20,508 bases of DNA from Deltaproteobacteria bacterium (GTDB taxonomy: Bacteria; Desulfobacterota; Desulfobulbia; Desulfobulbales; Desulfobulbaceae): NCBI GenBank assembly GCA_024277485.1, contig JAJRVA010000068.1:1-20508 (forward strand), in the 5' to 3' direction. The first letter of the stretch is position 1; every line of letters begins with the position of its first letter. The notes beneath the pieces are model-generated. The model did not search any database, was not told the DNA's origin, and was given only the letters and a program-made list of their open reading frames with translations. Positions 15,382-20,508 of the stretch are shown here, one piece after another. The position numbers and the translations under genes were made by a program.

Positions 15382-16353
15382 TCACCGCCCCATCCTGTCC
15401 TCGCAGGAGAGCAGCAGTTCCTTTCGGGCCGCATCAAGCACCTTGTGCGCCACCTTGATGTCCTGTCGTATCTGGGCCGCAAGTTCGTCAGTGCCCTTGA
15501 ATTTCCTCTCGCCCCGCAGGTGCCGGAGGAGGTTGATCCTGATGGGTTTGCCGTAAATATCATCATCAAAATCAAAGATATGCGTTTCCGCGACCAGCCG
15601 GTTTTCCCCAAAGGTCGGATTGTAGCCGATATTGGACACCGCGCCGTAACACTTGCCGTCATAGATGACCTGGGTAACATACACCCCACGCTTGGGGCAG
15701 AGGTCTTCTTCCGAGATGCGCAGGTTTGCGGTGGGGAAACCGATCTCCCTGCCGCCGCGCTGTTTGCCGCGCTGCACCTCGCCCCGGATCTGGTAATAGC
15801 GGCCGAGAAGTGTCCGCACATCACGCATCCTGCCCATGGCGACAAGCTGCCTGATCTTGGTGCTGCTGACCAGCATGCCGCCTTCATAGTAGGGTTCAAT
15901 CACGGTAACCGGAAAGCCCTTTTCCTGTCCCCTGGCCTTCAGAAAATCGATATTGCCCGTCCGGCCGCGTCCAAAGGCATAGTCATACCCCACCACAAGC
16001 TCTTTAACCCCGATGGTCCGGACAAGGATATCTTCAACAAAATCATGCGCCGTGGTGGCGGCAAAATCACGGTCAAAGGGAATAATGACCAGCACATCAA
16101 TGCCGGCCTTCTCAATGAGCTCTATCTTCTGCTGCGTCGTGGAGATGAGCCGGATACTGTCCGGCCGCAGGACCTTGAGCGGATGGGGATCAAAGGTGAC
16201 GACCACGCTTGTGCCGTCGTGATGATGCGCCCGCCCTACCACCTCTGCAAACAGCATCTGGTGCCCTAAATGAACCCCGTCAAAGTTGCCTACGGTGACA
16301 CAGGCATGGGCAAACGGCTGCCTGATATCGGTAAGACGTGTATACAGCTCCAT
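15382..16353 (-). CDS. ribF: Bifunctional riboflavin kinase / FAD synthetase
   Basis: RibF phosphorylates riboflavin to FMN and adenylates FMN to FAD, the cofactors used by the AprA and Qmo flavoproteins in this window. The protein is 323 aa. The N-terminal FAD synthetase (nucleotidyltransferase) shows GNFDGVHLGHQ at 22-32 and SSTKIR at 163-168. The C-terminal kinase shows GFPTANL at 205-211, NPTF at 245-248 and the catalytic Glu256 in AETHIFDFDDD. The ATG at 16351-16353 fits the family N-terminus; an A/G-rich AAAGGAAAGAG lies 13 nt upstream, a little far. An in-frame start at 16437 would reach into the tRNA promoter region and is rejected. The gene diverges from tRNA-Leu and is followed by a heptamer repeat tract. 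Confidence 0.95.
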   Translation of the reverse strand: MELYTRLTDIRQPFAHACVTVGNFDGVHLGHQMLFAEVVGRAHHHDGTSVVVTFDPHPLKVLRPDSIRLISTTQQKIELIEKAGIDVLVIIPFDRDFAATTAHDFVEDILVRTIGVKELVVGYDYAFGRGRTGNIDFLKARGQEKGFPVTVIEPYYEGGMLVSSTKIRQLVAMGRMRDVRTLLGRYYQIRGEVQRGKQRGGREIGFPTANLRISEEDLCPKRGVYVTQVIYDGKCYGAVSNIGYNPTFGENRLVAETHIFDFDDDIYGKPIRINLLRHLRGERKFKGTDELAAQIRQDIKVAHKVLDAARKELLLSCEDRMGR

Positions 16354-16403
16354 GGTTTTCGAATTACTCTTTCCTTTTTCCTGCACGAAAAATAAAGATT
16401 TGC

Positions 16404-16432
16404 TTGACAAATCCCGGTTTGCCGAGCATATT
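16404..16432 (+). promoter_or_regulatory. Sigma-70 promoter of tRNA-Leu
   Basis: A consensus TTGACA (16404-16409), a 17-bp spacer and CATATT (16427-16432) place the start near 16439, a few bases before the mature tRNA 5' end. The strong -35 and short leader are typical of stable RNA genes. Confidence 0.7.
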
Positions 16433-16444
16433 TTCACCCGGTGT

Positions 16445-16531
16445 GCCGAAGTGGCGGAACTGGTAGACGCGCTAGGTTCAGGGTCTAGTGGGGGTATCCT
16501 CGTGGGAGTTCGACTCTCCCCTTCGGCACCA
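16445..16531 (+). tRNA. tRNA-Leu (anticodon CAG)
   Basis: The acceptor stem pairs GCCGAAG (16445-16451) with CTTCGGC (16521-16527), followed by discriminator A and an encoded CCA (16529-16531). The anticodon stem is CTAGG/TCTAG with one G-U pair. The loop TTCAGGG puts CAG at 16479-16481, which reads the leucine codon CUG. The long variable arm and the GGGAG-TTCGACT-CTCCC T arm are as expected for a class II leucine tRNA of 87 nt. No strong hairpin terminator is seen after it. Confidence 0.97.
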
Positions 16532-16678
16532 TCGCCTTTCTTTTCCCGTCATTCCATTCTCTTTCTTTTCCTGCAGGGGAATTGTCTTGCTTTGTTCCCG
16601 GTTTTCCGCAAAAGTATATTGTAAGCACATCTGTTCGCTTTCGCAATTGCAAGCGACTATACATCTGAATCACGCTCT

Positions 16679-17350
16679 ATGCAATTTCTTAAATTCCTCA
16701 TCATTGCCGCAACGCTTCTGCTTGCCCCGGCTGCGTACGCCTTTCCATGGGTGATGTTTGTTCCGGCAACCACGGCCTGCGACAGCTACCCGCTTCCCTC
16801 CTGCAGGGCACGGACACTCTGCGAAAACGACGGGCAATATTGGTATAACGGCAGGTGCAACACCAGTAAACACCCGGACCAGACTGTACTGGAAAAACTG
16901 GATGGCAGCTGGGAGATCACCTTTTTCTATATATCTTCCTGTTATGGCTGGCGTGTCGAGACCCCGGGACCCCGGTTCACACTCTCCAGAGACATGATCG
17001 CTGACGACAACTCCCAGGTTGTCCAGTTCGAGGGCAAGGTCTTCTCCATCGCATCCCCGGTTTTCTGGCGACCTCAAACAGACCTGGACCAGAGCCGCGG
17101 ACCGTTTTACCAATACGCGATCCTGGCCCGGCAGAGATCCACCTACCTGCTGAAAGACATCAACAGCACATGGGAGGACGAAGCCACCTGCCAGCCTGTT
17201 CACGGGGATCCGAAAGAAGAGTATCGTATCAAAGCCGGCGACACCGGCCTCTACTCTTTTGATCTGACCGCAGACAACCAGCTGGAAGGAAGAGCATTTT
17301 TCATGAATGCTGATGTCTGGTTTGATATGGCCGGCAGAAAAATCCCCTAA
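16679..17350 (+). CDS. Secreted cysteine-rich protein of unknown function
   Basis: I do not recognise this 223-aa protein. Residues 1-21 form a clear Sec signal peptide: Lys5, a hydrophobic core LIIAATLLLAP, and cleavage after AYA. There is no lipobox cysteine. The mature part has six cysteines (34, 42, 48, 60, 88, 171), enough for three disulfides, and is rich in aromatics (for example DGQYWYNGRC and GSWEITFFYISSCYGW). No membrane anchor or catalytic motif is visible, so a periplasmic or exported role is inferred. The ATG is chosen for the signal peptide, although no good ribosome-binding site precedes it. A TCGCTT/AAGCGA hairpin lies about 30 bp upstream. The gene is convergent with the MFS transporter, and its stop touches the inverted-repeat element at 17349-17513. 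A long reading frame on the opposite strand lacks such features and is judged a shadow. Confidence 0.7.
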   Translation: MQFLKFLIIAATLLLAPAAYAFPWVMFVPATTACDSYPLPSCRARTLCENDGQYWYNGRCNTSKHPDQTVLEKLDGSWEITFFYISSCYGWRVETPGPRFTLSRDMIADDNSQVVQFEGKVFSIASPVFWRPQTDLDQSRGPFYQYAILARQRSTYLLKDINSTWEDEATCQPVHGDPKEEYRIKAGDTGLYSFDLTADNQLEGRAFFMNADVWFDMAGRKIP

Positions 17351-17513
17351 AAACGGTATCATGTCCCCGGATTTCCGAAGCCAGTAAAACATTGCCGACC
17401 TCAAGGGGCCAGATCGAAGGTACTCTTGCCGTTGAATGTTCCAGCGTTTTATTCCGGCGTTTTATTCCGCGTTTTATTCCGCGTTTTATTCCGGGGACAC
17501 GATACCATTTTTT
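17349..17513. mobile_element. 165-bp inverted-repeat element (MITE- or REP-like) between convergent genes
   Basis: The left arm AAAAACGGTATCATGTCCCC plus GGA (17349-17371) and the right arm (17490-17512) are inverted copies that match at 21 of 23 positions. Between them lie about 118 bp with no gene and a 12-bp tandem repeat. The terminal pattern GGTATCrTGTCCCCGGA recalls small palindromic elements often seen in Desulfobacterota and other genomes, but this is a memory-based comparison. The right arm is read as the last codons of the MFS gene; the left arm begins at the stop of the secreted-protein gene. A long bidirectional terminator is the alternative reading. No flanking target duplication was identified. 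Confidence 0.5.
17444..17492. repeat. 12-bp tandem repeat, four copies
   Basis: The unit GCGTTTTATTCC occurs at 17444-17455, 17457-17468, 17469-17480 and 17481-17492, with one extra G between the first two. The last copy contains the stop codon of the MFS gene. In that reading frame the next two copies also place a TAA every 12 bp, so the stop is backed up. It lies inside the inverted-repeat element. Confidence 0.85.
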
Positions 17514-18724
17514 GCACCATGCCGGGGGGCAGGCCCCAGAGAGGAAAGCCGTGCCGAGACAAGGACGGCGAGAAATGTCATGGCAGCCGCCATCAGGAAT
17601 GAACCGGCGAAGTTGCCGGTCTTTTCCGCCATCAACCCGGCGATAAAGGGACCGGATATCTGGCCCATGCCGAAGATAAAGGTGATCAGGCCAAAGACCC
17701 TGACCGTATTGACCGCCCCGACCTTGTCGCCGACCAGGGCAAGCATGATGGTGGGAACACTCCAGGCGACGATTCCGAAACAGCCGATGGACAGCATAAG
17801 GGCGGCCCCGGAGAGCTGCAGGCCCACCAGCAGATAGGCCAGGGTCTGGATGGAGAAGACAATCATCAGGCCTGTCTTTCGTCCCAGCCGATCGGAAAGG
17901 GTGCCGAAGACCGGTCCGGACACCAGGCTGAGCAGACCGACCCAGGACCAGAAGGTACCGGCAACCTGTTCGGAAAAACCATACTCCTGCACCAGCACGG
18001 TAACGATGAATGTCGCATAAATGACATATGTGAAGCCGAAAATGAAATAAATGCCCCCGCAATGCAGGATTACTTTCCAGTCAAGCGGCCTGAAGGCCGC
18101 CTGCGTTGTCTGCCGGAACCCACCATCCGGTTCACCGACCTTGACAAGGCCGATTTCCTGCGGGGTATCACGCAACACCATCCAGCAGAGAAGAGCAATC
18201 ACCAGGACAACCGCTGCCAGGACAAACCAGCTCAGGCGCCATCCCTCAGGCTGCTGAGCATTCAGCACCGGAATCACCTGGCCGGACACCAGTATTGCAA
18301 AACCACTGCCGATCACAATAAACCCGGCTGCCCTGCCCCGCAGACCAGGCCCGAACCAGGCTGTTACCAGGCCCATAACCGGCACATTTGCAGCACCGCT
18401 GCCCATGCCGGTAAGGGTATAGAGTACGGCAACCATCACCAGCCCCTGGCTCAGGCCGATCATGGCGGTTGATACACTGGTCAGTAAAAGTGCCAGTGTT
18501 ATCAATTTCCTGGCCCCCATGTACGACTGCATCCTGCCGCAGACCAGAACAGCGGCAAGGTAGCCGAAGAAATTGCAGGTGCTGATCAGGCCCATCTGGG
18601 AATAGCTGAGACCAAGGGTGGCACCCATGGCCGGGAGCAGCATACCGAGGGCGAAACGGCCAAGACCCAGGCAGGCAAAGATACTGAGGCACCCTGCCGC
18701 AACGATGAGCCACCCGTAATGCAT
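17486..18724 (-). CDS. Major facilitator superfamily transporter, substrate unknown
   Basis: This inner-membrane carrier is 412 aa from the chosen ATG, with about 12 hydrophobic segments in two bundles. The first helix, MHYGWLIVAAGCLSIF followed by GLGRFALGMLLP, resembles the YbfB/YjiJ-type and oxalate/formate-type MFS groups. A loop motif A-like stretch, GTLSDRLGRKTG, is at 274-285 in the second half. The soluble loop near 185-215 separates the halves. Substrate cannot be read from sequence. The ATG at 18722-18724 starts directly before helix 1. In-frame GTG starts at 18745 and 18796 would add up to 24 polar residues; the farther one has AGGTGA directly adjacent, so the start is uncertain. 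The final eight residues (KNGIVSPE) are encoded by the inverted-repeat element, which suggests the original C-terminus was replaced by insertion. Confidence 0.85.
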   Translation of the reverse strand: MHYGWLIVAAGCLSIFACLGLGRFALGMLLPAMGATLGLSYSQMGLISTCNFFGYLAAVLVCGRMQSYMGARKLITLALLLTSVSTAMIGLSQGLVMVAVLYTLTGMGSGAANVPVMGLVTAWFGPGLRGRAAGFIVIGSGFAILVSGQVIPVLNAQQPEGWRLSWFVLAAVVLVIALLCWMVLRDTPQEIGLVKVGEPDGGFRQTTQAAFRPLDWKVILHCGGIYFIFGFTYVIYATFIVTVLVQEYGFSEQVAGTFWSWVGLLSLVSGPVFGTLSDRLGRKTGLMIVFSIQTLAYLLVGLQLSGAALMLSIGCFGIVAWSVPTIMLALVGDKVGAVNTVRVFGLITFIFGMGQISGPFIAGLMAEKTGNFAGSFLMAAAMTFLAVLVSARLSSLGPAPRHGAKNGIVSPE

Positions 18725-19059
18725 TCTTTGACCCAGAGACCTCACCTTTCGACCTGGAGTAAACCGTTGTATTGATAAGGGAATGAACAACTCCACTCAC
18801 CTGGTTGTCCGTCTGAAGAACACAGTACCCTGAGAAATTGCTTTCTGTTGTTGCTATTCATGGATTCGTACTTAAACTTATTCTTGATTTGTTGAAAGAA
18901 CAAAATGTTGTTACGGTCTGTTTGCTGCTGAAACGCGGTCAGACCTGTTCCGGTGCGCACAGTACACCCCTGCAGCCATGAAAAGGCAAAGTATTACGGC
19001 AAAATCAACAAGAGATTCTGCCATGCTGACCGGCTGTCCACTCTTACGCCAGATCCTGC
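18725..19059. other. Divergent intergenic region between MFS and rhomboid genes
   Basis: About 335 bp lie between the MFS and rhomboid genes. The left 72 bp may belong to the MFS gene if its GTG start is used. The central part (about 18830-18920) is AT-rich compared with its surroundings and is the likely promoter zone for both genes. I found no -35/-10 pair good enough to name. No RNA gene, terminator hairpin or small ORF with a sound ribosome-binding site was seen. Confidence 0.4.
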
Positions 19060-19971
19060 ATGCAACCTGACCATTCCACCATAACGGACAGCGGTCGTGA
19101 AGGCGATGAATTTAGTCTCATCGCCACAGGGTCGCCGGAACACCTGGCCACCTGTTCGCTTGTTCTGAACGCGGTCGGCATTCCCCATTTTATCGACCCT
19201 GCACAGGCCAGCCTGTCGGTTCCCGCCCGGTCTGCTGCTGCCGCAAAATACCAGATCGACAAGTACTTTGAAGAAAACACCGGCTGGCCCGAACCTCCCC
19301 CCTCTTTTCCGGCCCAACCCCGCGCCGGCAACCCGCCGACCCTTGCGACAGTCGGCGGCCTGGCCCTCTTCTACCTTGTAACCGGGCCCTGGAACGTGCA
19401 GACAGCCTGGTTCAAAAACGGGGCCATTGACAGCCAGGCCATTCTGGACCAGGGAGAATGGTGGCGGCTCATCACCGCGTTGACCCTCCATGCCGACCTG
19501 CTCCACCTGGTGGGCAACTGTCTCATCGGCGGGATTCTTGTTCATCTCCTCTGCCGAACAGTCGGTTCCGGCCTGGGCTGGACGCTGCTTATTGTCTCCG
19601 GCGCATTAGGCAATTACATGAATATTGCGCTCCGGGACAGCGTCCACTACTCGGTCGGGTTTTCTACCTCAATCTTTGCCGCAATCGGTATCTTCAGCGG
19701 CCTGCAGATATCAGCCGGACGCAGGTTCAATTTCAGAAAACTTCTCATACCTCTTGGCGCAGGCGCCGGTCTCCTGGCATTGCTTGGCGTTGAGGGCGAG
19801 AGAACAGACCTGGGAGCCCACTTTTTCGGCTTTCTCTGCGGGATTGCCATGGGGATCCTGGTAACCAAGACAGGTCTGCTGCGGCGCGCTGCGGCGGCAT
19901 TCCAGCAGAAGCTGTATATTCTGGCTTTAAGCCTGGTCGGAATCTGCTGGGTTCTGGCGTGGCAGCAGTAA
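19060..19971 (+). CDS. Rhomboid-family intramembrane serine protease with N-terminal soluble domain
   Basis: Rhomboids cleave membrane proteins within the bilayer. The 303-aa protein has a cytosolic N-terminal part (about 16-75) that looks like the small sensor or binding fold found before some bacterial rhomboids. A Pro-rich linker (75-94) and about six or seven membrane helices follow. Active-site features are His144/His149/Asn153 in TLHADLLHLVGNC, Ser202 in GFSTSIFAAIG and His254 in GAHFFGFLCG, which gives the Ser-His dyad. The serine motif reads GxST rather than the commoner GxSG. The ATG at 19060 has no clear Shine-Dalgarno, and no other ATG precedes the membrane domain. It lies 134 bp before hflK on the same strand. 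Proteolytic activity is inferred from the intact dyad; the substrate is unknown. Confidence 0.85.
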   Translation: MQPDHSTITDSGREGDEFSLIATGSPEHLATCSLVLNAVGIPHFIDPAQASLSVPARSAAAAKYQIDKYFEENTGWPEPPPSFPAQPRAGNPPTLATVGGLALFYLVTGPWNVQTAWFKNGAIDSQAILDQGEWWRLITALTLHADLLHLVGNCLIGGILVHLLCRTVGSGLGWTLLIVSGALGNYMNIALRDSVHYSVGFSTSIFAAIGIFSGLQISAGRRFNFRKLLIPLGAGAGLLALLGVEGERTDLGAHFFGFLCGIAMGILVTKTGLLRRAAAAFQQKLYILALSLVGICWVLAWQQ

Positions 19972-20035
19972 TCCAGATGATAAATAAAGAAAAAAATGAC
20001 GGCAATGCACTTTCATTTATCTCAGCAATGCTTTA

Positions 20036-20053
20036 CATTGTGAGAGAACAATG
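20036..20053 (+). promoter_or_regulatory. Operator-like inverted repeat upstream of hflK
   Basis: A perfect 6-bp inverted repeat, CATTGT and ACAATG with a 6-bp spacer, lies about 53 bp before the hflK start. It overlaps a possible -35 TTTACA (20032-20037), but the matching -10 (near AAAATA) is poor. It could be a repressor site or chance. The 134-bp gap also repeats GCAATGC twice. Confidence 0.25.
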
Positions 20054-20105
20054 GAAAATATCACAAAAATCAACCTTTTCAGGATAAGAAACAAGGAACA
20101 GCTAT

Positions 20106-20508
20106 ATGGGAATGCAGGACCAACAACCCCCATGGGGTCAGAAAAAGAAACCATCATCCCCTGAAGACATACTGGCAGCTATTATCCAGAAACTCAGGGA
20201 CTCCTTTACAGGGCAGAATGGAGGACCACCGGGACAGGACGGCGGGCAGGGGGAAAAACCTTCGGGGCAGGGGCCTTTCGCCGGTATCGCCAAGGTTTTC
20301 CTTGTCCTTGGCGCTGTTATTCTCTTTCAGGTAGTCTACACGTCATTTTACACCATTCAGCCGGGCGAGGTCGGCATTATCCTGCAGTTCGGTAAATACC
20401 ACCGGACAACAGATCCCGGCCTTCACTTCAAGTTCCCCTATATTGAGGAACTGTCGAAAGTCGACGTTGAAACGGTGCGCAAGGAGGAATTCGGTTACCG
20501 CACCAGGA
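20106..20508 (+). CDS. hflK: HflK, SPFH/band 7 membrane protein (3' part outside window)
   Basis: HflK forms with HflC a large membrane cage that surrounds the FtsH protease and tunes its activity. The visible 134 codons include a Gly/Gln/Pro-rich N-terminal tail (residues 1-57, with repeated GQDGG/GQG pieces). One transmembrane helix follows (about 60-80, VFLVLGAVILFQVVYTSFY), then the opening of the band 7 domain: TIQPGEVGIILQFGKYHRTT and DPGLHFKFPYIEEL. These blocks are characteristic of HflK. The ATG at 20106 has AAGGAA 7 nt upstream; a second ATG two codons later is also possible. The gene runs off the right edge, and hflC is expected next. The rhomboid gene upstream may share its transcript. 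Confidence 0.9.
   Translation, partial: MGMQDQQPPWGQKKKPSSPEDILAAIIQKLRDSFTGQNGGPPGQDGGQGEKPSGQGPFAGIAKVFLVLGAVILFQVVYTSFYTIQPGEVGIILQFGKYHRTTDPGLHFKFPYIEELSKVDVETVRKEEFGYRTR

Noticed and set aside
16445..16531. tRNA-Leu as an integration site for the neighbouring accessory genes
   Set aside because: No second copy of the tRNA 3' end and no integrase gene were seen in the window.
16670..17404. Minus-strand open frame of 244 codons opposite the secreted-protein gene
   Set aside because: It has no signal peptide, motif or ribosome-binding site. The plus-strand frame has a well-formed signal peptide and paired cysteines, so it was preferred.
17301..18062. Minus-strand open frame overlapping the MFS gene and containing a GIKR repeat
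   Set aside because: It is an alternative frame of the MFS gene. The GIKR repeat only reflects the 12-bp DNA repeat.
1..20508. CRISPR array or defence system
   Set aside because: No regularly spaced repeats of CRISPR size and no cas or toxin-antitoxin genes were found. The repeats present are 7-, 9- and 12-bp tandem units.

Overview
The window comes from a dissimilatory sulfur-metabolising bacterium, most likely a sulfate-reducing (or sulfur-disproportionating) Desulfobacterota of the Desulfobulbales type. The evidence is a complete aprBA pair (APS reductase) followed on the same strand by qmoA, qmoB and the 5' part of qmoC (its membrane electron donor). The order-level placement rests on gene content and protein resemblance recalled from memory, not on a search.

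Layout. (1) 1-7363, minus strand: the energy-metabolism block. A near-consensus sigma-70 promoter (7335-7363) reads through a leader of about 220 nt into aprB and aprA. A strong intrinsic terminator (4534-4569) and a second, attenuator-like set of alternative hairpins (4450-4509) lie before qmoA-qmoB. A third strong hairpin (795-824) separates qmoB from qmoC. (2) 7537-15257, minus strand: a compact run of TPR protein, zinc-ribbon/HEAT protein, second TPR protein, ribE, ribBA, ribH, nusB and ftsK, probably one transcription unit from a promoter at 15230-15257. It joins riboflavin synthesis (no ribD here), transcription antitermination and chromosome segregation to three coupled, uncharacterised repeat proteins. 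(3) 15382-16531: ribF (minus), divergent from a tRNA-Leu(CAG) gene with its own promoter. (4) 16679-18724: a small accessory-looking patch with a secreted six-cysteine protein of unknown function and a convergent MFS transporter. Their 3' ends meet at a 165-bp inverted-repeat element that supplies the last residues of the transporter. (5) 19060-20508, plus strand: a rhomboid protease with an extra N-terminal soluble domain, then the start of hflK.

How it fits together. APS reductase reduces APS to sulfite and AMP with electrons that Qmo takes from the menaquinol pool. Both enzymes are flavin-dependent, and the adjacent rib genes make most of the flavin pathway (RibBA, RibH, RibE, RibF), though the proximity may be coincidental. 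Membrane quality control (rhomboid, HflK) sits at the right end. No CRISPR array, transposase gene, integrase or rRNA gene is seen. The least explained items are the TPR-HEAT-TPR trio, the alternative hairpins in front of qmoA, and the inverted-repeat element at 17349-17513.
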